Origin: Acanthaster planci
Taxonomy: Eukaryota; Echinodermata; Asteroidea; Valvatida; Acanthasteridae
Direction of reading: 5' to 3'
Assembly (NCBI RefSeq): GCF_001949145.1
Contig: NW_019091539.1
Span: 400,894 to 434,430, forward strand
DNA: 33,537 nt
A program made the translations under genes and the position numbers. The notes below the pieces were generated by a model, which did no database searches, was not told the DNA's origin, and saw only the letters and a program-made list of their open reading frames with translations. This document shows, piece by piece, positions 9,401 to 17,600 of the stretch. Each line of letters begins with the position of its first letter. The stretch's first letter is position 1.

Positions 9401-11188
9401 AAGCCCCCCAAATTTTCTTTTGGCATTTAAAGAGCACCTCAAAGGAAAACATGTTTTCTCTGATTTTATCTGTTCAAATAAATATGGAAGCATCCACATC
9501 GAAAGCAGTGTCCTTTGTCCTCAGAGCTCAACTATAACAAGCTAAAAAGGGGTTTTTTTTCTGTTCATGTCAAGATGTGAATTCTGAACATATTGAATGT
9601 AGATTGCATCATTCTGAGAAAACAGAGAAACCGAGAGGAACCTTCGCCCTGTGTTTTGTAGCCATTTTCTACGAACGCTCCACTCAGTAGAGCCAAGATC
9701 AGGCAGTAGCACAGCTCATGCTATTTGTTGGTGGCGTACTAGCCCCGCTAGTGTGGCACGGACTCTCACTCCCGATCCATCCTCAGCCACATATCCGTAT
9801 ACGCTATTTCGTGTCGGCGTACTGAACATTTCAGCGCACAAACTTATCTCGTGGGCGCAATTTCTTTTGCATACGAACATGATCCTTGACCTTTCCGTTT
9901 TCACTCACGTTATTCAGGTATTTTCCAGTCTTTTTGCCTTTATCCATTCAATCTAATGGGGCTCGCTCTCTCAGTCGCCATCTTTAAAATAAGATTGTTG
10001 AACAATATGTCACTTGACCCTTCATCGTCTCGACGGCTCTTCCATGTCAAGACATATGTAATAAATGGACTGAGCGATAAGATACATGTACTACATGTAC
10101 CAATGGGCTCGTCCAAAACTTTGGCAGCAGTTTAGATGTCTTGACATGGAAGAGCCGTCGAGACGATGAGGGGTCAAGTGACATATTGTTCAACGACCTT
10201 ATTTTAAAGATGGCGACTGAGAGAGCGAGCCCCATTAGATTGAATGGATAAAGGCAAAAAGACTGGAAAATACCTGAATAACGTGAGTAAAATCATTCAA
10301 TAAATGGTTTTTAGAAAACAGAAAGGTCAAGGATCATGTTCGTATGCAAAAGAAATTGCGCCCACCGAAAATGTTCAGTATGCCAATACGAAATTGCGTA
10401 TACGGATGTGTGGCTAAGGATGGATCAGGAGTACGAGTGAGAGTCCATGCCAAACTAGTGGGGCTAGTGGCATACATGATTAATGCATTTCAAACTACAT
10501 CATGTGTGCTCCCTTTGAAAAAATAAAAAATTTCTGTGAGCCAACACCATTACAAGATGCCTACCACACACTGACATAGAGCAGCTACATGACCATGCAC
10601 TAGGGCCTACACCCAGCCCCTGGTTCCAATCCTCACAATGCACCTCTTCTTGATTTATCTTTTTATTGTTTACTACTCTTTTTTTCAAGATGTTTTTTCC
10701 ATAGGCTACTTGTGGCTCTGAAGGGTTTTTTTTTCCAAGTCTAAAATTTAAATCTAACAGGTCTACAAACTTACAATGATAAACAATGATAAAGTAACTT
10801 ATGCATGAATGGGAAGGCTTAAACTTGAAAGTTAAATTAAAAGCAGAAAGCATCAGCCAACTCAAATTGAAAAAGGGGACCACCACAGTCACTGTGAACA
10901 CCATTCACAAAATAGAAGCGTCAAAACAAGGACCATGAAAGTACATAACGCTGCAGCCTGGCCTAGGTTTTAGCCTAAGTAGACGATTTACATGTAAAAA
11001 CATCACAGACTGAGCTGACCGTGCGATGCACAGCACAATGTCAACCAGGCATGCCAGGTAGCACAGTGCAGTGGCCTTGCAAAGAAGTGCTGCCTGACAG
11101 TGGACGGTCGAAAAAAAAAACATTAAAATTTACCGTCACTTCGCTGAATGTCCACATTCATGCCAACTTTTAGAGTACAAACATCCAT
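366..11188 (-). CDS. KIF2A: Kinesin-13 (KIF2/MCAK-like), N-terminal 222 residues, six exons, 3' end off window
   Basis: Joined coding sequence of exons 11188-11134, 8870-8776, 7942-7750, 1594-1475, 953-847 and 461-366 (666 nt, 222 codons, no stop). Kinesin-13 proteins are non-motile kinesins that use ATP to depolymerise microtubule ends at spindles, centrosomes and in neurons. Seen here: an N-terminal globular part (residues about 1-65) with TVEWFERGETKGKE at 37-50 and ALNPEL at 57-62, which match the conserved KIF2 start; a Pro/Ser-rich linker (about 66-155); a highly charged helical neck (about 157-190) with RRRSNVVKEVDKIKKNREE; and the segment before the motor (191-222) with IRMIREYQEDLEFRPVTSNDL. 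The motor domain should follow left of position 1. Exon boundaries appear to match the vertebrate KIF2A layout as I remember it. Family assignment is firm. Choosing KIF2A over KIF2B or KIF2C is not possible; most invertebrates have a single KIF2 gene and the symbol is used in that sense. Confidence 0.93.
847..953 (-). CDS. KIF2A: Kinesin-13 coding exon 5 (class-specific neck)
   Basis: Acceptor tctatag, donor CAG|gtacat, 107 nt, phase 1 to phase 0. It encodes AASRRRSNVVKEVDKIKKNR followed by EERRAKQAEQIQQRNQ. This is the positively charged helical neck that the family needs for tight microtubule contact and full depolymerising activity. The RRRS at residues 158-161 lies where MCAK carries its main Aurora B site (R-R-K-S), so Ser161 is a likely regulatory phosphosite by analogy. 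Confidence 0.95.
954..1474 (-). other. Kinesin-13 intron 4
   Basis: 521-nt intron between coding exons 4 and 5 with canonical gtgagt and tatag ends. It contains TACATGTA-type palindromes near 1167 and 1266 and otherwise nothing coding. The next intron (462-846, 385 nt) is equally featureless, apart from a repeated 'cccatgaccc' string near 770. Confidence 0.8.
1475..1594 (-). CDS. KIF2A: Kinesin-13 coding exon 4
   Basis: Acceptor ccttgcag, donor CTG|gtgagt, 120 nt, phase 1 to phase 1. Read in the frame set by exon 3 it is fully open and encodes SSARASRPSVLKEAENGAIN, then a Pro/Ala/Gln-rich tail. The linker is poorly conserved across the family, so this exon rests on its splice sites, open frame and position rather than on residue matches. 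The 6.2-kb intron upstream could hide another phase 1-1 exon that I did not recognise. Confidence 0.8.
6328..6606. repeat. TAGTTGGGA repeats, including three copies at an exact 18-bp period
   Basis: TAGTTGGGA starts at 6562, 6580 and 6598, an exact 18-bp spacing over three units whose remaining bases differ (a degraded tandem array). Two inverted copies, TCCCAACTA at 6328 and TCCCAACT at 6348, lie 20 bp apart about 220 bp to the left. The arrangement could be an old tandem repeat or the ends of a small element. Confidence 0.6.
6978..7290. mobile_element. Possible 313-bp MITE-like element with telomere-like ends
   Basis: TTAACCCTAACC at 6978-6989 and its reverse complement GGTTAGGGTTAA at 7279-7290 form 12-bp terminal inverted repeats around a non-coding interior. 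The match does not extend inward and no clear target-site duplication is visible. Two chance telomere-like motifs remain possible. Confidence 0.35.
7750..7942 (-). CDS. KIF2A: Kinesin-13 coding exon 3
   Basis: Acceptor ctgtag, donor GAG|gtatgt, 193 nt, phase 0 to phase 1. It begins VEISQVYALNPELSPE, aligned with the KIF2 pattern of an acidic/hydrophobic stretch ending in LNP-D/E-L, then becomes Pro, Ser, Arg and Gln rich (PPPAASSNRARPSSARM) and ends AREQNR plus one base. This is the low-complexity linker, which in the family carries phosphorylation and localisation signals. I do not see a canonical SxIP end-binding motif. Confidence 0.93.
7943..8775 (-). other. Kinesin-13 intron 2
   Basis: 833-nt intron with gtaagt and ctgtag ends. 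It carries TACATGTA motifs near 8131 and 8203 and, from about 8265 to 8510, a copy of a dispersed repeat described separately. Nothing coding was recognised. Confidence 0.8.
8265..8510 (+). repeat. Dispersed repeat, copy A (GCTCAYGAATATG family)
   Basis: The core at about 8454-8500 reads TTTTGCTCACGAATATG, then a short AT-rich gap, then AGCATAAAAACACAAAAAAA. The same order of words is found at 20423-20470 and, more diverged, at 25335-25390. Outer limits are uncertain. No coding capacity; probably an old non-autonomous transposon. Confidence 0.55.
8776..8870 (-). CDS. KIF2A: Kinesin-13 coding exon 2
   Basis: Acceptor ctgctag, donor GAG|gtaagt, 95 nt, enters in phase 1 and leaves in phase 0. 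It completes the Gly codon and encodes GRVHSACISGISKATDSV followed by TVEWFERGETKGKE. This is the best conserved part of the KIF2 N-terminal domain (family pattern G-R-x-H-x-A, then S-V-T-V-E-W-x-E-x-G-x-T-K-G-K-E). Confidence 0.95.
9101..9288. repeat. Imperfect inverted repeat (67/68-nt arms, 53-nt loop)
   Basis: Left arm 9101-9167 and right arm 9221-9288. The outer ends, CTCTATGGGCAAACATGGTC and its partner, differ at one of the first 20 positions, and the inner ends carry a perfect 11-bp match, GGGCACAAGAC with GTCTTGTGCCC. The middle of the arms is diverged. In RNA from either strand it would fold as a hairpin. Confidence 0.75.
9735..10472. repeat. Long inverted repeat, about 320-335-nt arms around an 80-nt spacer
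   Basis: Left arm about 9735-10055, right arm 10136 to about 10472. The innermost 150 or so bases differ at about three positions. Further out the arms stay alignable but carry one indel each: extra sequence near 10291-10315 on the right, and near 9825-9845 on the left. The spacer holds TACATGTACTACATGTAC at 10083-10100. Both arms contain AAAGATGGCGACTGAGAGAG, a YY1-like word, in opposite orientation. No protein is encoded. It could be a foldback transposon or a local inverted duplication. Kinesin pre-mRNA would carry it as a long hairpin. Confidence 0.9.
11134..11188 (-). CDS. KIF2A: Kinesin-13 coding exon 1 (start codon)
   Basis: Starts at the ATG at 11188-11186 and encodes MDVCTLKVGMNVDIQRSD plus the first base of a Gly codon, ending in G|gtaaat (phase 1). 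The pattern of a short start, then K-x-G-x-x-V-x-I-x-R-S-D-G, matches the first exon of vertebrate KIF2 proteins, which supports this start codon. No closer in-frame ATG was found upstream. The transcription start and any untranslated first exon cannot be fixed from sequence alone. Confidence 0.88.
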
Positions 11189-11310
11189 TCTGGGTGCTTT
11201 CCACTTGACAGTGTACAATTAAAAAGCTGCAAACGCGAAATATTCTACAATAACCTCAGCACTTTCACACAGCCCCCAATTTCTCCCGTTGAAATTTTGA
11301 ACAACCTGCT

Positions 11311-11321
11311 ACGCGTGCGCA
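11311..11321 (-). promoter_or_regulatory. Near-consensus NRF-1 site
   Basis: The minus strand reads TGCGCACGCGT, which fits the NRF-1 palindrome pattern Y-GCGCA-Y-GCG except at the last position. It lies about 125 bp upstream of the kinesin start codon, where such sites often sit in TATA-less promoters. Confidence 0.35.
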
Positions 11322-11461
11322 GAAGACGTAAGTAGGGGAAAAAATCCGCAGAAACGTTAGTGCGCCCTCTTTTGACAGTGTGTACAAATCGCCCAAACCC
11401 GGCCGGACGCACAAATTTTCTGTTTCATTTTTATTTTCCAATAAACTTAGAACGTAAAAAA

Positions 11462-11545
11462 TAGGGGCGTAAACCCTGAGGGAGGGGGTTATATGTCCCC
11501 CACTCTTTGACGGGAGATGGACTTTTGGGTCATCCCCCACACTTC
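11462..11545 (+). repeat. G-rich 'TATAT-CCCCCACT' interspersed repeat, copy 1
   Basis: Reads GGGGGTTATATGTCCCCCAC, then TCTTTGACGGGAG and later GGGTCATCCCCCACAC. The same succession of words occurs in the opposite orientation at 15638-15735, so this is a dispersed element rather than local low complexity. Confidence 0.5.
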
Positions 11546-13240
11546 AGTTTTGTGGTAAGAACAAGAGACCGATCTTGAGGTATTTTTCGAATTCCTTACA
11601 ATCACAACACATTCAGTAGACCTAAAAAGGTAGAAAAGTTAACGCTTTAGGCCTATGCCTTTTGATACTAAGGTCAAAGGGTATAAGATCAGTGGTAAGT
11701 AATCATTAGATGACATCTGATTTACATATACATCTGTATCATGAACGGAGCCCTCTATTATTATGTGGTATCTAACAGCTCCCCCATGCATTTTTAACTG
11801 CCGAGCAATTTTTGAATTGAAGTCAATTCCACCCTGGTCAACAAATCAGTTGACAAAGGTCAGTGCCGTCAGTTCATTGTAAAGAGAAATGTTCTTCATG
11901 TTGGTCTTGTTTTAACCTGTAGTTTTCTTTGTGCTGTTTTCAAAGGTTTCTAATGGTGTTTCTTAGACCTTCAACAACATTGATTAAAGACGAGAACCCA
12001 ACGTTTGCACCAACATTAAATAACAAATAGCAGAGGCGCGTGACAGGGAGCTAATAGAATTGGGTCTGGTATTTTATAGAAACGACGAAGCTTCGATTAA
12101 CTTTCGGTACTACCTTTAATCTGTTAACTTCATGCAACTTTGTGCTTCCATCTTCTCTAGCGACCAAGGATTCTAATTGCAAACCCTAACCATCTCACAA
12201 ATGCACTGAATAATTTTATCGTCATTGTTGTAAGTACATGTAATATCAGTTTTGCGCAATGGTACACAATACTATAACTTATTTAAAGTGACCTTGCTAT
12301 AACTTTAAATACACTACATGTCAGGATGATGTTATTATTCAAGAAAATGTTTTTGCTCTATTTCAAAATCGATGCATATCCTATTCCTGCGTTCATGAGC
12401 ACTGTAGACATTTTATTCTTCATTACATAAACATACCGTCCAGTGTTACGCAGCTCCGTAACTTTTAAAATAATAAATTCCTTGATATAATATGATATGT
12501 ACCCTTAGTACTATATATTTAAAAGCATAAATATTTGAAAACAGAAGATATTAGAGACTAGCAAAGACTTATTTTATTATTCAATAGAGGGGCAAAGGGC
12601 ATAATAAAACAATAAATAAAAAGTCCTAAACATACTGGCTACATCTGTTCCTTGCTCTATGAATAAAGGGTTGTTTACAAAGAATTCTTCTAAGACGTGA
12701 TTTTTTTAAATCAATATATTCTATCCTTTAGGGTTAATGGCAACTTTGCATAATTATGTTTAAACATTTCATGTTCATAAATAATTTACGGTAAACTTAG
12801 GGCCATGTTTCTTTCTGTAATGTCATTCAGGGAAGACATTCATTTCAGTAGTTATTCTATTTCTGAGAAAAAGATGATTGTTGGTTTATTGACATGTACA
12901 TGTAAGTAGACAATAAATCGCCAAAGAAAAAGTAATTCTGGCCAGTGAGATAATTATAAAAAAAACTCCAGCATTCTTTGCACACAAGGCCCTCTATCGT
13001 TAACTCTTGTTCAGTACAGCTAGAGATATGGTGAACCTATTACATCTTTCCAGAAACCGAAACTAAGAGCGTTTGCAAACTCGTCTGTACTCAAAACAGA
13101 GATTGCTCCCTTTATTATTATTTACCAGAATGAAATCGTTGCAGTGTTATTTTATTTAATCATGGTGTGTACAGTCGGTACACATTCATAAATAACGGCA
13201 AAAAGGGTCTGAGATCTGCTGACTTCAACTTCAACATTGG
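11546..13240. other. AT-rich intergenic DNA
   Basis: No gene, convincing splice signal or long repeat was recognised. Base composition is AT-rich, especially 12300-12800. TACATGTA motifs appear only at about 12236 and 12892. The change from the motif-dense kinesin introns is clear. Confidence 0.6.
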
Positions 13241-14228
13241 GAACTACAGTTTATATTTTGTTTGGCGGTCGGCCATACTTTTCCCTGGACCGCCGTGGTT
13301 GCTGGCAAGGGCAAAGCGGACCACACACGTCGAACAGCCGGGCTGGGAGCAGACCGCCCGTGTCGTGCGAGCCTGGGTGGGATCGCTCTGAACTTCTAAT
13401 GTAAACATTGAGGGGCAATGTGAAAAGCGCAGAGTGCATGCTTGCTGTACGTTGATCCTGGCCCAAAATGGTACGGTCCAGTCTTAATTACTATCAGCTG
13501 GGTCAGCCTTACAAATCTAAAGATGAAATCCATATTTCATGGAGTAATAACGGTATATCACAAAAGCTGTAAGCGCCACACCCATTCCACTGCCTTATTC
13601 GTTTTATTTGGCAGATTAGTTCCATTTCTTTTTTCACCTATGGCAGTACGTGTGAGTCATGGTCATAGTTATGCAGGTTAGCGAATCATTTTTTTTTTAG
13701 TTTGAAAATTCTAATTTCGGCTATATTTAACCATATAGAAATTGCCTTGAAAGCACAATTGGCTTTTGTTCGTCTGTCTGTATTTCTGTTTTTACCTTTT
13801 GAACTGCCAGAACAAAACATTTACCTTGTGTTAAAATAGACACTCACAGGTCTCGGTATCAGTAGAACACCAGGCCAGCTCAGTGGCTGGTGTTGTCTTG
13901 AAGGCCCTACATACGGATATCAAGTGTGGTAAATTTAGCTTTTAGCTTTAAAAGAGTAACTTGCGTTCTGTATTGACGCCCGTCAAGCTAAGGCATAGAG
14001 GGACGAGGACGGAAATTGTTAGTGATTTTTTACCATTAAATTTTTGAAATAATTATGTCCTTTTTTGATGATTATGTTTTATTATTTCCCTACAGGATTA
14101 TTTGAAATTGCACAATGACTATTTTAGTTTTACATAACGTTTGTGTGATTGACGGTTATATTGGCATGCCTTGTTCATCACATAACTTTTCAGTGGATGA
14201 AATCGAATCGTCGTGAAGCTTCGTAGCG
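13241..14228. other. Intergenic; GC-rich patch at 13255-13400
   Basis: 13255-13400 is GC-rich with CpGs and stays open on both strands for about 70 codons, but neither translation resembles a protein I know. The remainder (13400-14228) is AT-rich with no feature I can support. Confidence 0.4.
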
Positions 14229-14475
14229 ACAAGGGCGGATCCAGGAGGTCCAAGGGGGCCACCCCCCAAAAAAAGAGCCCTTTTTTAATGATAACAGAAA
14301 GTGGCTTTGTATATGATTTCCCTCCCATCAAAAAGTACGCAAAAACTTGGGCCCGAAATGCAGCCTCGTCCCTCAGAAAGGCCATGAAAGGTTACATGAC
14401 AAATACCGAAGTTTTGACCCCCTTACAATAAATTCGTCCCATCCCCGAAAAATTTGGTTCTGGATCCTCCCTTGT
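14229..14475. mobile_element. MITE-like element, about 247 bp, ACAAGGGNGGATCCAG ends
   Basis: ACAAGGGCGGATCCAG at 14229-14244 is mirrored by CTGGATCCTCCCTTGT at 14460-14475, one mismatch in 16. A G/C homopolymer block follows the left end (CCACCCCCCAAAAAAA). There is no coding capacity and no obvious target-site duplication. The element at 15049-15336 shares the GGGCGGATCCA end. Confidence 0.6.
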
Positions 14476-15048
14476 ATAGTCACCGGTAAGTTATCGTGAA
14501 ACGGGATATATGCAAGGGAGAAATCCCGGCCCTGCATGGATCCCATCCAAGTATAGCCAGCCTTCCCGCTCATTCCACCGACTAGCTAGGCCGTTAATAC
14601 GATACCACAGATTCCTTGCATCCATTTTCAGGAATAATATTTGCTCGGGGAACAAGCTGTGGGATGGCATCAAGGAATTCACCGGGTACGTATTCACTGA
14701 GATGGGGGCCGAGTGTACTGCAGCTTACGCACAGGGGATGGAGGTGCTCCTTCGATCTTCATCAAGAGCAGACCAGTCAGGATGATGACGGACTTGATGA
14801 GGGGAGACAGGAAGGACGGCAAGAAGGCAGGGCTGACAAATCATCACTGTATCACTCAAAACAGATGGAATCCTCTGTTCTAGTTGGTCTTGATCCAAGC
14901 CTGAATTTTGAAGTCCACACCTAAGACTACGTTTACAAATGTGAACCCAAGGAATGAATCCCAAGGACGTGATATTTACAAACAGTGAACAAAAATCTCC
15001 AAACCGGTTCCCAACTTTCAGTCTCTCGTCATGCCGGCGGGCGCGAAA
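14476..15048. other. Intergenic sequence between two MITE-like elements
   Basis: Fairly balanced composition and open for about 100 codons in two overlapping plus frames (14510-14785 and 14616-14924) and 132 codons on the minus strand (15123-14725). None reads like a conserved protein. It contains a short GACAGGAAGGACGGCAAGAA repeat-like stretch near 14805. Confidence 0.4.
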
Positions 15049-15336
15049 GGGCGGATCCAGAGCCAAATGTTGTGGGGGGCCGGGAGTGGGTTCTCTGCTG
15101 ATTTGTTTTTTAGCGCGGGCCATAAATCTGGAATTTTTTTATCTAATTTTTTGCGGCCTCTATGAGAAGTGAGACACATTTTGAGATTTCTTACACGCTT
15201 CTAAAAGGAAGGGAAATTAAATAGACAAGAATTTACCTTTCTCTAATTTTCAAAAACAAATCCAACAAAAAGGTTGGCACTTTTTTTGGGGGGGGGGGAG
15301 CATAGCCTCCTATTGGCCCACCATATGGATCCGCCC
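15049..15336. mobile_element. MITE-like element, about 288 bp, GGGCGGATCCA ends
   Basis: GGGCGGATCCA at 15049-15059 and TGGATCCGCCC at 15326-15336 are perfect 11-bp inverted ends. The interior is non-coding and carries a run of G at 15287-15299 close to the right end. Same end sequence as the element at 14229-14475, 570 bp away, so two related insertions sit side by side. Confidence 0.65.
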
Positions 15337-15565
15337 TCGAGCAACCAAGATTCATAAAGTACTTTTCAGTATATTTCCTGAAGTTATCGACATTCTGGAT
15401 TTGCAAGTCCAGCGTGATGAATGTTTTGTATGTATTTTTCATCTGCGTTACTTTCAGTTACAGATCTTTGTATCAATAACCCAGAAAGACGGCTCAAAAA
15501 CGAAGCTTTAATAACCATACGGAGATTTCTTGTCACATGGGGGGGTTGATTTCTGAGAGCTCAGC

Positions 15566-15581
15566 ATGGCCTCCATCCCAG
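15566..15581 (+). CDS. Very tentative mini first coding exon (MASIP)
   Basis: CAGCATGG is a fair start context, followed after five codons by a strong donor, CCCAG|gtaaga. A 16-nt coding exon could easily arise by chance. No downstream exon was identified. Confidence 0.1.
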
Positions 15582-15637
15582 GTAAGATCGTGAGGAGTGC
15601 GGAGTGCCCAGTGCAGGCTATAGTTAGTGACTTGAAA

Positions 15638-15735
15638 AGTGTGTGTGTGGGGGGGGGGGGGTGATTACAATTATTGGTAACCCCCCCCGTAAAAAAGTGG
15701 GAGATATATCCCCCATCCCCCGGGATATCCGCCCA
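15638..15735 (-). repeat. G-rich 'TATAT-CCCCCACT' interspersed repeat, copy 2
   Basis: On the minus strand it reads GGGGGATATATCTCCCACTT, then TTTTACGGGG and a long C run, parallel to the copy at 11462-11545. It includes a G run of about a dozen bases at 15649-15661 on the plus strand, which may be length-variable. Confidence 0.5.
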
Positions 15736-16699
15736 TGTTTATAACGATTACATTATGTCACATGATTGCTACTCCAACTTCCCAATCTGTACATGAGAAA
15801 TCGATTGTTTTGTTACTGATAAATTTTCAGCCTTTGAAAATCATCAAATTCATTACTGTATGGCCACATCGTTGTGTCGTGGAGGAATAAAAAGTGTTGA
15901 ACAGCCAGGATTCGTCGATGACTGGAATATCGCTGAAGTTTTAGTTCCTCTCTCCATAGCTAGCACCATTACCTGTGAACGCAGTTTGAATTCGGGCATT
16001 GCCTGTCCCTTGAACAAACGGTAGTTTTCGCGGTTATATCAAGAAACCTCTCAAAGATTTCAGTGTGCACACCATCGAAATAGCTGAAATATGTCGTATT
16101 AACGTGCTTCGATGTTGTCGCATCTAAACCAAGAACCTTGTGAGTTTTAAGATTTGGATTCAGTGATTTCAAAGTCGTACAGTGCAAGCGACCACTTTTT
16201 AGCATAATGGTGACATTGTTTATACATATCATGCAGATTAAACCACGGATATAAACTCATGTTGTGAAATCGAGCATAAGTGGAGTCGACTGGTCGGTGC
16301 CATGAACCATCACTACCAGTGAATTCAATCCTCCCCCTTTGACACTGTAATAATACTGCAACGACAATGTAAACTTTCCCGACATTTCTAACAGTAACTT
16401 CAGGAAGTATTTCCATGGTAGGTGATTATTTCTGCAGCAATGACGTATAATTGCCACAAAGTACAATGCCTGGCCACTGTTCTTTTATCAAACATTGCAA
16501 ACAATCTCTCTAGAGTTTCCGACGTGACACCATAGTCGCTAGAATAAAACGCGTTTATCGTTTTGTTGCATTACACGAGGAAACCAGCCTGCTGGGGAGG
16601 TCCGCGTAGAGCCTACAAGTGTCTCTTCCCGATCCAATGTCGTGAAACAATACTCATAGATCGTTTTGCATTTTGATTTGAAACTCAACGGGACGCCCG

Positions 16700-16841
16700 C
16701 CAATCGTCGTGAAACGAGCAGCGCGATTGGCCAGAACTCTATCAGAGCACCACATTCCCCGATAAAACTTTCTATCCCCTGATTGGACGTTATCGGCATG
16801 ATTGGGTATAGCTGATCACCAAATTCCACTCCGTTTATTGG
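16700..16841. promoter_or_regulatory. Cluster of five CCAAT/ATTGG boxes
   Basis: CCAAT at 16700-16704 and ATTGG at 16726-16730, 16782-16786, 16801-16805 and 16837-16841. Multiple CCAAT boxes within about 150 bp are typical of NF-Y-driven promoters and of germline histone-type promoters. The surrounding DNA contains CpGs. No TATA box or gene product could be tied to it. The nearest candidate transcript is the plus-strand open frame starting near 17601. Confidence 0.4.
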
Positions 16842-17600
16842 GTGATTTACACCCCTCGCGCGTGCTGATTTTCAGGACTGTGGAAAATATTTCTGAGTAA
16901 GATGAGGGGAGACAGTTCTTGATGCGAACACTATACGCACAAACCCTGCCGTCAACTGCCGAGGTCACTCGGGGACGCTTATGGGCCCTTGGAACAACAA
17001 AAGCTGCGACATATCGAAGTTAGTGACGAGTGATGGAAAGATGGTACAGTATTTTGCGTTTGGCCAGAAGGAATAATCCCATTCATTTCCCCTTCAAGAA
17101 TTGAAACTCCTTGACAGCCACATCTGCGGAATTCCTCATATGCTTCTTGATGACGTTAAATGGTCGACTTCTCATTAATAATCAATCTCCTGACATTCTG
17201 AGAAGTTTATTTTTCTGTTCTATGCCTTGCATACACTGATCGTAAATACAATTCCACAAATTCAATTCACCTGTAGAAAATCCTTCACTGCTGCATTCTT
17301 GGCTCGCGGATTTACACGTATTATAAACAATTAAAAAGACTGTACAACGGATCCCGAGCAGGGTTGAGAAGAAAATTATAAACACCTCTCGCTCTCAAAT
17401 TCATCCGGCCCCAGATGGTGACCACAGAAACAGCTTGTTAGGCGAGACACCATCTATCCAAGCTTCGTTCCTTAAGGTTCAGCAGATAACACGATTGAGC
17501 ACTGAACTTCGAGTTCTCACCCGCATGATGGGTCCTTGCTCTATGATTGGGCCGATCTAACGGCTAGGAATTTCGTCCTCGGAGTCTCCCCTGAGGAGTA
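16842..17600. other. Intergenic or 5'-flank sequence, plus side of the CCAAT cluster
   Basis: Balanced composition, no repeats of the TACATGTA type and no long frame. If the CCAAT cluster drives a plus-strand gene, the untranslated leader would lie here. A further ATTGG is present at about 17546. Confidence 0.3.

Larger units (their letters stand above)
8871..11133 (-). other. Kinesin-13 intron 1
   Basis: 2.26-kb intron between the start-codon exon and exon 2. About half of it is occupied by two separate inverted repeats (9101-9288 and 9735-10472). The rest holds AT-rich sequence with an A/T-rich stretch near 10500-10900 and scattered TACATGTA motifs (9087, 10082, 10990). The first intron is also a usual place for regulatory DNA, but I see no firm site. 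Confidence 0.8.
11189..11600 (-). promoter_or_regulatory. Putative promoter / 5' flank of the kinesin-13 gene
   Basis: The region directly upstream of the start-codon exon. It has mixed base composition with CpG dinucleotides (11310-11410), a near-consensus NRF-1 site at 11311-11321 and no clear TATA box. A G-rich interspersed repeat (11462-11545) bounds it on the far side. Its role as promoter is inferred from position only. Confidence 0.4.
15337..16690. other. Intergenic; contains a short start-plus-donor candidate and a G-rich repeat
   Basis: Holds the G-rich repeat at 15638-15735 and the ATG-plus-donor site at 15566. Sequence from 15740 to 16690 is of mixed composition. Overlapping short minus-strand frames at 15969-16466 look random. 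No gene is supported. Confidence 0.4.

Noticed and set aside
14119-14385. 88-codon minus-strand frame overlapping the MITE-like element.
   Set aside because: Translation runs through the repeat and its homopolymers; a typical spurious ORF from a transposon.
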